Source: Vagococcus vulneris (GTDB lineage Bacteria; Bacillota; Bacilli; Lactobacillales; Vagococcaceae). From it: a stretch of DNA of 64,000 nt. The stretch is taken from positions 1 through 64,000 of the forward strand of contig NZ_NGJS01000009.1 of the NCBI RefSeq assembly GCF_003950515.1. The letters run 5' to 3'. The notes under the pieces are model-generated. The model did not search any database and was not told where the DNA came from. It worked only from the letters and a program-made list of their open reading frames with translations. How positions within the stretch are numbered: the first letter of the stretch is position 1; the number at the start of each line of letters is the position of its first letter. Shown piece after piece: positions 13,447-22,476 of this stretch. The position numbers and the translations under genes are program-made.

Positions 13447-15717
13447 TTATGGTAATTCTGGAAAAAGCAACTTGAGTATCGACTGTGTTAAGCGCCGGCT
13501 TTCACCCGCATAAGGATAGATGTGCATATGCATCATCGGATTAAAATTAGCCTCAATAATCCCATAATCTTTTACATTATCAAGTGGTTTAGTAATATCA
13601 GGAATAATAACATCTATTCCACTGACAATTGCTCCAAGAGTAGTCACAGCAGCCTCTGCCATTCTTTTATAACTGTCATCTACTTGATTGGTCACATCAA
13701 TTGAGTCGCCACCAGTACTAACGTTTGAATTGTCACGTAAATAAATAACCTCTGCCATTCTTGGAACACTGTCAAATGTTAATCCTTGCTCTTTAAGAGC
13801 CAGCTCTTCCAAATCACCCAACATTATCTTTTCTAAAGGTGATCGATGATTTTCACCACGTAAAGGGTCTTGATTTTTTAACTCAACCAACTCTCTAATA
13901 GTTTGTCGACCGTCTCCAACAACATTGGCTGGAACTCTCAGCAAGACAGCTAATGTTTGCCCATCTACTACAAAGAAACGATACTCTGTTCCCTCGATAA
14001 ATTCTTCGACCAATACATCACTATCTTCAGCAAAAGCCAATTCTAAAGCTTGATAATATCTTTCTTGCGACATACCTTCTTTAAAAATAGAAATACCTAA
14101 ACCGAAATTTGTTGATTTAGGCTTTACTACAACAGCCTTATCAATAAATTGTTCATACGCTTCGGCGGCTTTTTCGAAAGAACTAAAATTTTGTCCCTGC
14201 GGCACACGATAACCCGCCTGATTTAGAATCTTCTTTGTCACTACTTTATTTTCCATCATCAATGGGACAACGTAACTATCTTTACTTGTCATGTTTCCAT
14301 TTTTAACATATTCGACATGACCTTTAAACGATAATTTTAAAAACTGGTCTTGTTCATCTAATACTTCTAATTTAATTCCTTTTTGTAAAACATCAAAAAT
14401 CATTATCTGTGTAGATAGTTCCATATGCCGATAACCAGCAAGCTGATATGGTCGACGTGTTGCCTCTTGATAGAAATCTTCAGCTAACGTTGTCGCAAAA
14501 TCATGCTGCGATAAATGACATTCGTCAAGATAAGCAACCATTCGACCTGCTAAAGTCAATTCAGGTTTTGCTAACTGTTCAGCTGCTGCTGCAATCATGT
14601 CTATCGATTCATTGGGCATTTGTAGCTTTTCAGCCATATCAGCCATTTGACTTAATAGCCATTCACCTTCATCTAAAAACCTTGTTTGTTCCAATGGATG
14701 CTCTAAGGACACCATATCATTATATTCTGTTCCCAAATCGACCATCTCATCTGACACAGAGTCTTCAGGAAGCCACAGCATCAACATCACAAATAAGTGA
14801 ATAAAGTCCATTGTCCATGTCGTGATACCATACTCAGCCCATGGATCTAAATCGATATTTCGCAACTCAATGTACCTAATACCAGTCTCTAACATTTTTC
14901 CCAACGGTTCAGAACCGCGTAATCTAACAGGTGAATAAAATTCTTTCGCTTCAATCAATTCACCATGATCAACTAATTTTTCAATATCAGCGACATATGA
15001 TTCCAGTGATTGATAAGACACATGAATTTCTGGACGATTTGTATATCCATATTGACTATTGCGAATGCTTCTCACCGGCTGCTTAGGGGCATCCTCAATA
15101 AAATACATATCTTCTGCATAAGGTGATGCTCCAATTAAGTAGGTTAATAACCAGCGATACCGTAAATATTGACGAGCAATTTTTAAATAAATTTGTGTTG
15201 AAAATTTTTCAAATGTTTCATGCTCTGTTTGCTGATTATATAAACAATGAATCAACTCTTTCGGTAATTCAAAATTATAATGAATCCCACTGACCATTTG
15301 TTTTCTTTTGCCATACACTTTAGCTAAATAACGACGATAATTAACGTCTCCTTGCGATGCTAATTTTGCAATGATAATATCTCTATCTTGCTGAGGCAAT
15401 GCTGGGGGCATACTTAACGGCCATAGACGTTCTGACTCTACCATCGAACGAATTCCCACATCATGTAAGGCACCTAAAAATTGAATGACTTCCTCAGAAC
15501 TTTCAAAGACAGGTGTAATCAACTCCATTTGTGTCTCACTAAAATCTGTTTGTATATAAGGATGATAATCTCTGCTACCTAATGATTTAGGATGATCTGT
15601 TTTAGCCAAACTACCATCAGGTGTCACTCGTTGGCTTTCTTTTTCCAAACCAATGCGCATCTTTTTGAATAATGGTCTTATTTTTTCTTGAATTAACTGT
15701 TCTTGTAAGTCTCTCAT
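13447..15717 (-). CDS. gshF: Bifunctional glutamate-cysteine ligase / glutathione synthetase
   Basis: Makes glutathione in two ATP-dependent steps in one polypeptide. 756 aa, the usual GshAB length. N-terminal ligase half (1 to about 470): FKKMRIGLEKESQRV, HYNFELP, RYIELRNIDLDPW. C-terminal ATP-grasp half (about 490-756): VVKPKSTNFGLGISIF, VLVEEFIEGTEYRFFVVDG, IIPDITKPL and IEANFNPMMHMHIYP. This fusion is typical of streptococci, enterococci and Listeria. Transcribed alone. Confidence 0.96.
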   Translation of the reverse strand: MRDLQEQLIQEKIRPLFKKMRIGLEKESQRVTPDGSLAKTDHPKSLGSRDYHPYIQTDFSETQMELITPVFESSEEVIQFLGALHDVGIRSMVESERLWPLSMPPALPQQDRDIIIAKLASQGDVNYRRYLAKVYGKRKQMVSGIHYNFELPKELIHCLYNQQTEHETFEKFSTQIYLKIARQYLRYRWLLTYLIGASPYAEDMYFIEDAPKQPVRSIRNSQYGYTNRPEIHVSYQSLESYVADIEKLVDHGELIEAKEFYSPVRLRGSEPLGKMLETGIRYIELRNIDLDPWAEYGITTWTMDFIHLFVMLMLWLPEDSVSDEMVDLGTEYNDMVSLEHPLEQTRFLDEGEWLLSQMADMAEKLQMPNESIDMIAAAAEQLAKPELTLAGRMVAYLDECHLSQHDFATTLAEDFYQEATRRPYQLAGYRHMELSTQIMIFDVLQKGIKLEVLDEQDQFLKLSFKGHVEYVKNGNMTSKDSYVVPLMMENKVVTKKILNQAGYRVPQGQNFSSFEKAAEAYEQFIDKAVVVKPKSTNFGLGISIFKEGMSQERYYQALELAFAEDSDVLVEEFIEGTEYRFFVVDGQTLAVLLRVPANVVGDGRQTIRELVELKNQDPLRGENHRSPLEKIMLGDLEELALKEQGLTFDSVPRMAEVIYLRDNSNVSTGGDSIDVTNQVDDSYKRMAEAAVTTLGAIVSGIDVIIPDITKPLDNVKDYGIIEANFNPMMHMHIYPYAGESRRLTQSILKLLFPELP

Positions 15718-15814
15718 TTATCATATATTCCTTTGCATTAAAGTCAAATTCTCATGTGGTCATTATAACATTCACATCTATTATTCTCTATTTATCTGTT
15801 TTTAAGTCTTTATT

Positions 15815-16144
15815 TTATTCAGTCATCAATCGTTTATAAACGTTTATAAATTCACTAACTAAGTCAAGATATGCTGAAGCAGTTACTAAATGATCTTCGC
15901 TATGAACAGAAAGTAAGGTATTCATTAGAATATCTTCAGAATTACTCACCATATTATCTGTTGCTAATAAGTCAGCTTGAATTAATTTAGCTGATTGAAT
16001 TTTTTCTTGTGCTAGAAACATATTATGAGCTGCCGACTTAAACTCTGCTGCTTTAGCGGATTGCAAGGCAGACCCTGCATATTGTTTAGCTTGACTTATT
16101 TGTTTAATTAAATCTGTTGTTATCATTAACCATTCTTGTTTCAT
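15815..16144 (-). CDS. PTS lactose/cellobiose-type IIA component, stand-alone
   Basis: A soluble phosphocarrier of the PTS Lac family; three IIA helices form a trimer that passes phosphate from HPr to IIB. 109 aa. The phospho-accepting His is in SVHSEDHL (His at about 81), followed by a helix with the Asp used for trimer metal binding. The ATG at 16144 has GGAGG ten bases upstream; the longer frame from 16222 has none. No IIB or IIC gene lies nearby, so it must serve components encoded elsewhere or act as a regulator. Confidence 0.85.
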   Translation of the reverse strand: MKQEWLMITTDLIKQISQAKQYAGSALQSAKAAEFKSAAHNMFLAQEKIQSAKLIQADLLATDNMVSNSEDILMNTLLSVHSEDHLVTASAYLDLVSEFINVYKRLMTE

Positions 16145-16431
16145 TAATTTCCAACCTCCGTCATTACTTTTTATAAATTCGTTTATAAAAGAGGATTGCA
16201 TCGATAATAATAAAAAAATCAAAGCTAATACTGCAAAAAATCCATCATAATATATAGATTAGTCGCATATTTTAAGCATGGGACATAGGAAAAAAAACAG
16301 CGAAATTACAACAACCTTACCATCTGCCAGTTTCCATGTCCCATATTGCAATCATTTTTCCTTATGCTCATCCTGTAATTAGCATCATTGTATATTAATA
16401 ACAGCTTGTTTAGCACTTCATTACTAGAAAA
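16145..16431. other. Gene-free stretch between the PTS IIA gene and the fru terminator
   Basis: No gene seen. It includes a 9-bp inverted repeat ATGGGACAT (16278-16286) and ATGTCCCAT (16336-16344) with a 49-bp loop, and a possible minus-strand promoter (TTGCAG, 17 bp, TTATTA near 16200-16235) for the IIA gene. Confidence 0.4.
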
Positions 16432-16471
16432 AAAGCAGTATCGAAAAAGCTGTCTTTTCGATACTGCTTAT
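16432..16471 (-). terminator. Terminator of the fru operon
   Basis: Stem AGCAGTATCGAAAA / TTTTCGATACTGCT with a T-run on the minus strand, immediately after fruA. Confidence 0.92.
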
Positions 16472-16473
16472 TA

Positions 16474-18435
16474 TTATTCTGCTACTGGTTTACGTAAGAA
16501 TCCTAACATGACCGCACTGATAACAGCGCCTAATAAGATAAATAGCAAGTACATAAATGGATGACTGACTAAAGCAATAACAAAGATACCACCATGTGGA
16601 GCCATTAATTTAATACCCATACCACCGACTAATCCACCTGTTACTATTGCTCCAACAACAAAACTTGGAATCATGCGTAGTGGATCAGAAGCAGCAAATG
16701 GAATCGCACCTTCTGTAATAAATGAGAATCCCATAATTAAGTTGGTAACACCTGCTTGTTTTTCTTTTTCTGTAAATTTATTTTTGAAAATAAAACTAGC
16801 AATCGCAATTGCTAATGGTGGTACCATACCACCGGCCATAACTGACGCCATAACGACACTACCGCCTGTTGCAACTGTTGCTGCAAGTGTTCCTGTACCA
16901 AAGACATAAGCTGCTTTGTTGATTGGTCCGCCTAAATCAATACACATCATAGCTGCTAATAACGCACCTAATAATGCCGCATTTGCACCGGATAATGACA
17001 TTAAGAAATTATTTAAACCAGTATTGATAGCACCCATCGGAATGTTGACTAACAACATTAAGAATCCAGTAATAACCAACCCAAACACTGGAAAGAATAG
17101 AATCGTTTTAATACCGTCGAGAGATTTAGGTAATTTAGCAAATACTTTTTTCAATAGTAAGATGACATAGCCTGCTAAGAAACCACCGACTAAAGCACCT
17201 AAAAAACCTGAAGAAACAGGATTTTCTAAGTTACCAATTGACACACCTGAAGCCGCTAACGCACCCGCTGCAAACCCAACAATTAAACCTGGTCGATCAG
17301 CAATACTTGATGCAATGTATCCTGCTAACACGGGCAGCATAAAGTTAAAAGCTGTCCCGCCGATTGTTTTAAAGTAAGCTGCTGCCGGATGATATGAACC
17401 TAAATTAGCTAATTCAGATTGCGGAACACCCATCGTTTGGTCAATTAAGAAAGCAATGGCAATGGCAATCCCGCCGCCGATAACGAACGGAAGCATGTGG
17501 CTGACACCATTCATTAAATGTTTATAAATTTGTGAACCAACACTTCCTTTACTTGACTCGCCGTCTTCAGCTTCTGAATCATCACCTGTACTGTGATAAA
17601 TCGGTGCTTTTCCACTTGTTGCTAAATTAATTAATTCTTCCGTTTTCTTAATGCCATCACTAACTGGACGGTTAACTAAATGTTTGCCATCAAAACGTGC
17701 CATCTCAACATTTTTATCTGCTGCAACAATAACCCCAACAGCTTGAGAGATATCTTCTGGTGTTAAACGATGTTTAACTCCTTCTGATCCGTTTGTTTCA
17801 ACTTTGATATCTACGCCCATTTCAGCTGCTTTATTCTTCAAGGCATCCTCTGCCATGTAAGTATGTGCAATTCCTGTTGGGCAAGCAGTAACTGCAACTA
17901 TATAAGGTTTATCAGATACAATAGCGTCATCTGCTTGTTCTTTCGCTTTAGCTTCTTCGGCTGCTTCTTTCGCTTCGTATTCTTTTTCAGCATTATCAAA
18001 TAATTCCAAAACTTGCTGCGGTTCAGTCACACCTTTTAACGTATCAATTAACTTTGGATTCAACAATAAACGCGATAAACTAGCTAAAGCCTGTAAATGT
18101 GTATCGTTGGCACCTTCTGGAGCGGCAATCATAAAGAAAAGATAAGTCGGCTGACCATCAAGTGATTCATAGTCAACACCCTTAGCACTTTTAGCAAATA
18201 GAACAGTTGCCTGTTTAACTGCTTTATTTTTTGAGTGAGGCATCGCAATACCATCACCCAAACCAGTTGATGTTTGTGCCTCACGAGCTAAAATACCCTC
18301 TTCGAACATTTCTTTATTATCAATACGGCCGGCTTCATATAATTTGCTGACCATTTCATCTATTGCTGCTTTTTTTTCAGTTGCCTGTAAATCAAGAATC
18401 ATGCAATCTGTTGATAGCAAGTCGATAATTTTCAT
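16474..18435 (-). CDS. fruA: PTS fructose transporter subunit IIABC
   Basis: Imports fructose and phosphorylates it at C1. 653 aa in IIA-IIB-IIC order: IIA (1 to about 150) with the phospho-His in GIAMPHSKNKAV; a short Glu/Ala linker; IIB (about 170-270) with the phospho-Cys in VTACPTGIAHTYMAEDAL; IIC (about 300-645), a multi-helix channel with MCIDLGGPINKAAY and ITEGAIPFAASDPLRMIP. Last gene of fruR-fruK-fruA, 21 bp after fruK, with GGGAGG before the ATG. Confidence 0.96.
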   Translation of the reverse strand: MKIIDLLSTDCMILDLQATEKKAAIDEMVSKLYEAGRIDNKEMFEEGILAREAQTSTGLGDGIAMPHSKNKAVKQATVLFAKSAKGVDYESLDGQPTYLFFMIAAPEGANDTHLQALASLSRLLLNPKLIDTLKGVTEPQQVLELFDNAEKEYEAKEAAEEAKAKEQADDAIVSDKPYIVAVTACPTGIAHTYMAEDALKNKAAEMGVDIKVETNGSEGVKHRLTPEDISQAVGVIVAADKNVEMARFDGKHLVNRPVSDGIKKTEELINLATSGKAPIYHSTGDDSEAEDGESSKGSVGSQIYKHLMNGVSHMLPFVIGGGIAIAIAFLIDQTMGVPQSELANLGSYHPAAAYFKTIGGTAFNFMLPVLAGYIASSIADRPGLIVGFAAGALAASGVSIGNLENPVSSGFLGALVGGFLAGYVILLLKKVFAKLPKSLDGIKTILFFPVFGLVITGFLMLLVNIPMGAINTGLNNFLMSLSGANAALLGALLAAMMCIDLGGPINKAAYVFGTGTLAATVATGGSVVMASVMAGGMVPPLAIAIASFIFKNKFTEKEKQAGVTNLIMGFSFITEGAIPFAASDPLRMIPSFVVGAIVTGGLVGGMGIKLMAPHGGIFVIALVSHPFMYLLFILLGAVISAVMLGFLRKPVAE

Positions 18436-18456
18436 AACTTTTTTCCTCCCGAGTCT

Positions 18457-19371
18457 TTAATTTATTTTATTAATAACAACCTTGTCGACTAATTCTAAAA
18501 TATAATCCCCTGTTGCCAAATCATCACTGAATGCTGTTGCGCTACCCGCTGCGACACCATATTTAAAAGCATCTACACTATTTCTGGTTTTAGCGTATTC
18601 ATTAACAAATCCCGCTACCATTGAATCTCCGGCACCAACCGAATTTTTTAGCTGTCCTTTTAAAACAGGGGCTTGATACACTGCATCTTGGGTCACTAAT
18701 AGAGCTCCATCACCACCCATAGAGATTAAAACATTTTTTGAACCCATTTCGATTAATTTTCTGCCATAAGGAATCATATCAGCTACTGAATTAAATGTAA
18801 CATTAAATAAGTCCGCTAACTCATGATGATTTGGTTTAATAAACTCTGGACCATATGGCAAGATATCAAATAATGAATCACTGCTGATATCAACTACAAA
18901 AGGTACATCATTTTTCTTAATTTCTTTGATCAGCTCAACGTACACATCAGCCGGCAAACCTTTTGGAATACTACCTGAAAAAACAACTAAATCATTTTTA
19001 GTCACCTTAGCCAATTGTGATTTCAATTGTGTCAATGCTTCAGATGAAATAACTGGACCTTGACCGTTAATCTCTGTTTCAACATCACTTTTCAGTTTAA
19101 TATTAATTCTTGTATCACCAGGGACATCAATAAAATCTGTCCGTAATTCTTCCTTGGCCAAAGAATCTGAAATAAATTGTCCAGTAAATCCTCCGACATA
19201 TCCTAGATTAACGGAGTCGGTTTTTAAATTTTTCAAAATACGTGAAACATTTATTCCCTTGCCTCCAGGAAATTTAAATTCCTCTGTCGTTTTGTTTAAT
19301 TGATCTGTTTTAAACTCAGGTACACGAATCACATAATCAATTGCTGGGTTTAATGTCACTGTATAAATCAT
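18457..19371 (-). CDS. fruK: 1-phosphofructokinase
   Basis: Converts fructose 1-phosphate to fructose 1,6-bisphosphate with ATP. 304 aa PfkB-family kinase. Seen: N-terminal TLNPAIDYVIRV, PGGKGINVSRIL near residues 36-47, and the C-terminal catalytic VGAGDSMVAGF near 243-253 with the base Asp. The start codon lies next to the fruR stop with no gap, so translation is coupled. Substrate choice is supported by the operon rather than by motif, since tagatose-6-phosphate kinases are close relatives. Confidence 0.95.
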   Translation of the reverse strand: MIYTVTLNPAIDYVIRVPEFKTDQLNKTTEEFKFPGGKGINVSRILKNLKTDSVNLGYVGGFTGQFISDSLAKEELRTDFIDVPGDTRINIKLKSDVETEINGQGPVISSEALTQLKSQLAKVTKNDLVVFSGSIPKGLPADVYVELIKEIKKNDVPFVVDISSDSLFDILPYGPEFIKPNHHELADLFNVTFNSVADMIPYGRKLIEMGSKNVLISMGGDGALLVTQDAVYQAPVLKGQLKNSVGAGDSMVAGFVNEYAKTRNSVDAFKYGVAAGSATAFSDDLATGDYILELVDKVVINKIN

Positions 19372-20121
19372 TTAATGAACCTCCTTAATGGTTGTTAATT
19401 CTAATAGTTTTTGTTTTAATTCTTTTGGTACAGTCGTGGTAATAATACTGGCTGTATCAATATCTGCTATCTTCGAAAAGTTAACTTTATTAAACTTTGT
19501 CGAGTCTGCTAACACGTATGCTCGCTGCGCTTGGGAAATAACAACGTTTTTCACCTTCGCTTCATATGTATCGGCCGTCGTATAGCCATAATCAACATGA
19601 ATACCATTTGTTCCCATGAAGGCCTTATCAAAATAATATAATTTTAACTGTTCTAGGCTAACATGACTAACAACTGATTTAGTCTTTTGTCGTACTTCCC
19701 CACCAATAATGACTGTTGCTAAACCAACATCCACACTCAATGTCGCATGATAAACAGAATTTGTTATCACATGACATTTTTTTCCTTGCAAATAAGGCAG
19801 CATGTCATAAGTCGTTGTTCCAGCATCTAAATAGATATAATCTCCGTCATTTACTAGTGTCGCCGCATACTCAGCAATTTTTCTTTTCTCATGAGTGTTT
19901 TTGACGGCTTTTTCCATCATCGTTAATTCTGGCTCTAACTTGATCACCCGTCTTGCCCCACCATGAATCCGGGATAGAAGATTTTCTTCCTCCATCTCTT
20001 GTAAATCTCGACGAATAGTTGATTCGGATACATCAAGTAAACTCATCAAATCTCTATTTTTAACAATATCATTTACTTCTAACAGTTTTAAAATTTCACT
20101 TTTTCTTTCTTCTGTCAACAT
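19372..20121 (-). CDS. fruR: DeoR-family transcriptional regulator of fructose use
   Basis: Repressor of the fru operon, sensing a fructose phosphate. N-terminal DeoR helix-turn-helix (about 1-57: LTEERKSEILKLLEVNDI, VSESTIRRDLQEMEEE, RIHGGA) and C-terminal sugar-phosphate domain with DAGTTTYDMLPYL and GTNGI. The ATG at 20121 gives 249 aa and has GGAG nine bases upstream. The frame could start at 20142, but the promoter at 20143-20171 would put transcription start after that point, which excludes it. Confidence 0.93.
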   Translation of the reverse strand: MLTEERKSEILKLLEVNDIVKNRDLMSLLDVSESTIRRDLQEMEEENLLSRIHGGARRVIKLEPELTMMEKAVKNTHEKRKIAEYAATLVNDGDYIYLDAGTTTYDMLPYLQGKKCHVITNSVYHATLSVDVGLATVIIGGEVRQKTKSVVSHVSLEQLKLYYFDKAFMGTNGIHVDYGYTTADTYEAKVKNVVISQAQRAYVLADSTKFNKVNFSKIADIDTASIITTTVPKELKQKLLELTTIKEVH

Positions 20122-20142
20122 CCGTATCAACTCCATGCCCAT

Positions 20143-20171
20143 AGTATATCGTCAGTTACATTCAAAAGCAA
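20143..20171 (-). promoter_or_regulatory. fru operon promoter
   Basis: On the minus strand TTGCTT and TATACT are exactly 17 bp apart. Just upstream is the near-palindrome TCACTTGTGACA (20180-20191), a possible FruR operator. Confidence 0.75.
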
Positions 20172-20189
20172 CCAAAAACTGTCACAAGT

Positions 20190-20230
20190 GATAAAAAAAC
20201 AGTCAACTAACGTCATGTTAGTCGACTGTC
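20190..20230 (-). terminator. Terminator of the rnc-smc-ftsY operon
   Basis: Stem of about 13 bp, ACAGTC-x-ACTAACATG against the facing half, with a T7 run on the minus strand, three bases after the ftsY stop. Confidence 0.88.
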
Positions 20231-20232
20231 TT

Positions 20233-21633
20233 TTAAGCATATCGCTCAATAACATCTTTAAATAACCCGTAAACAAATTGATTCGGATCAAAATCCTCTA
20301 GATCATTAATTCCTTCACCCAATCCGACTAATTTAACTGGTAAACGTAAATCATTACGAATAGCTAAGACAATACCGCCTTTCGCTGTTCCATCTAATTT
20401 AGATAAAACTAACCCAGTCACATCAGTTGTTTCTTTAAATTGTTTTGCCTGAATAAGTGCATTCTGCCCTGTTGTAGCATCAACAACTAATAAAACTTCA
20501 TGCGGTGCTGACGGATATTCTCGCTCAATCACACGCTTCATTTTTTCCAGTTCCTTCATCAGATTCACTTTGTTTTGCAACCGGCCAGCTGTATCAACCA
20601 ATAAAATGTCAAAATTTTCTTTTTTCGTTTTATCGACTGCATCAAATACCACCGCAGCCGGATCACTTCCGGCTGCATGTCTTACAACTTCGACACCGGC
20701 TCGCTCACCCCAAACAACTAGTTGATCAATTGCACCCGCTCGAAAAGTATCCGCCGCAGCTAACAAGACTTTTTTCCCTTCTTCTTTATAGCGATGCGCT
20801 AATTTACCGATGCTAGTTGTTTTACCTACGCCATTGACTCCGACAAATAAAATAATTGTGGGGCCGTCAGACTGCATGTTGATAGCATTATTTTCTTTTG
20901 TCTTTTCAGTATCGTAAATTTCAACTAATTTTTCGACAATTACCTTTTCAACATCTGACTGTTTTTTAACATTTTTCAATTTCACTTCTTCTTGCAGTTC
21001 ATCCGAGATTCGCATAGCAACATCAAAACCGACATCAGCTGCTATTAAGGCTTCCTCTAAATCTTCAAAAAATTCATCGTCAACCATTCGAAAATTAGCA
21101 AATAGTTGATTCATAAATTGTCCAAACGTTTTACGTGATTTTTCCAGCCCTTTATCATATTTCTCGGTTGTCTCTTGGTTTTCTGACTTAACCTCTTTCT
21201 CAACTTCTTCAATCTCTGGTTCAGAAACGATTGTCGGTTCAGTTTCGGTATCTGACGAGTCGTGAACGGACAACTCTTCACTCACGACTTCTTCAATAAT
21301 TTCCTCTGAAGCTTGTTTTTCTTGGTTTTCTCCCTTTGGTTCCTGTTCTTCTTGCTGCTTTACAGAAGTTTCAACCAAACGTTTTTCTTCATTTTTTTGT
21401 TTCGCTGATTCGTTTTCACTTTCCAGCGTACCTTGCTCTTCAACTTCTATTGCCTCTTCAATAGATTCATCTATTAATAAATCAGGTGTGTCGGCTTCTG
21501 CTACTTTTGATTCAGATACCTGTTCCTCATTAACTGTTACATCTTTCTCGACATCAGGAGAAACTTTCTTCTCTTGCTCATCTGATTCTTTTTCACCAAA
21601 AACGGCTTTTTTTATTTTATCAAAAATCCCCAT
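20233..21633 (-). CDS. ftsY: Signal recognition particle receptor FtsY
   Basis: GTPase that docks the signal recognition particle at the membrane for co-translational insertion. 466 aa. The first 165 residues are an acidic Glu/Ser/Val-rich A domain, longer than in Bacillus. The NG domain follows: G1 FVGVNGVGKTTSIGKLA near 262, DTFRAGAIDQL, G3 DTAGRLQ, G4 SKLDGTAKGG, and the C-terminal GLGEGINDLEDFDP. It abuts the upstream HAD phosphatase gene without a gap. Confidence 0.96.
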   Translation of the reverse strand: MGIFDKIKKAVFGEKESDEQEKKVSPDVEKDVTVNEEQVSESKVAEADTPDLLIDESIEEAIEVEEQGTLESENESAKQKNEEKRLVETSVKQQEEQEPKGENQEKQASEEIIEEVVSEELSVHDSSDTETEPTIVSEPEIEEVEKEVKSENQETTEKYDKGLEKSRKTFGQFMNQLFANFRMVDDEFFEDLEEALIAADVGFDVAMRISDELQEEVKLKNVKKQSDVEKVIVEKLVEIYDTEKTKENNAINMQSDGPTIILFVGVNGVGKTTSIGKLAHRYKEEGKKVLLAAADTFRAGAIDQLVVWGERAGVEVVRHAAGSDPAAVVFDAVDKTKKENFDILLVDTAGRLQNKVNLMKELEKMKRVIEREYPSAPHEVLLVVDATTGQNALIQAKQFKETTDVTGLVLSKLDGTAKGGIVLAIRNDLRLPVKLVGLGEGINDLEDFDPNQFVYGLFKDVIERYA

Positions 21634-22458
21634 TTAATTGTCTCCTTTCACAAAAATAAATTTTTCAACTGCTACTGCAACCCCATCAGCTTGATTGCTT
21701 GACGTGACGTACTGCGCAATCTTCTTTAACTCATCGTTGCCGTTTTCCATTACCACACCCAAACCAGCATATTCAATCATGGAACGGTCATTTTCTTCAT
21801 CACCGATTGCCATGACTTCATCTCTTGTAATACCCAAAATATCAGCTAATTTTTGAATACCATTGGCTTTACTGACGTCCTTATGTAATATTTCCAATAA
21901 ATTAGCACGTGATTTCATGATATTAAAAGTATCATAGTAAGATTCTGGTATTTGTTCAATCTGTTGATCCAAAAATTCCTGATCAGTTGCCACCACCATT
22001 TTATTATACATCCGCTCAGAAGACAGATCGGCTAAATCGGAAGAAGCAAACGTCAGTAAGGGATTTAAATCTTGATAGATTGAGGCCCGTTCTGGTAGTG
22101 ATGTCGGCAAATGAATACATGTATCATTTGATACAACATCTAGCGGCAATTTTAATTTACTCATCAATTGTGTCATTTGCTTGACTTCATCTAATGAGAT
22201 CGAGTGTGCAAATAGTTCTTCACCCGTATCATTTTTTTGAATCGCACCACCGTTAAAGGTGATACTGTAATCGCCAATATCACGCAACTCTAATCGATCT
22301 AGGATTGGACCTATCGCTATTAAAGGACGTCCCGTACAAATAACTACCTTTACACCCTGTTTCTTAGCTTTTATAAGAACTTGTTTATTGTATTCTGAAA
22401 TAGTCTTGTCATCTCTTAACAAAGTTCCATCTAAATCAATCGCTATAAGTTTTATCAC
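21634..22458 (-). CDS. Cof-type HAD phosphatase
   Basis: A 274-aa sugar-phosphate phosphatase of the HAD superfamily, type IIB cap (YidA/Cof group). Seen: motif I IDLDGTLLRDD with the nucleophile Asp near residue 8, motif II VICTGRP, motif III Lys in KANGIQKL, and motif IV AIGDEENDRSMIEYAG near 217-232. Start is GTG after GGGAG. Position between smc and ftsY is usual in enterococci. Substrate unknown. Confidence 0.9.
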   Translation of the reverse strand: MIKLIAIDLDGTLLRDDKTISEYNKQVLIKAKKQGVKVVICTGRPLIAIGPILDRLELRDIGDYSITFNGGAIQKNDTGEELFAHSISLDEVKQMTQLMSKLKLPLDVVSNDTCIHLPTSLPERASIYQDLNPLLTFASSDLADLSSERMYNKMVVATDQEFLDQQIEQIPESYYDTFNIMKSRANLLEILHKDVSKANGIQKLADILGITRDEVMAIGDEENDRSMIEYAGLGVVMENGNDELKKIAQYVTSSNQADGVAVAVEKFIFVKGDN

Positions 22459-22476
22459 CCTGAAACTCTCCCATCT

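Noticed and set aside
16278-16344. Inverted repeat ATGGGACAT/ATGTCCCAT as a small RNA or operator
   Set aside because: Nine-base arms over a 49-base loop with no promoter or terminator pairing. Described within the gap entry only.
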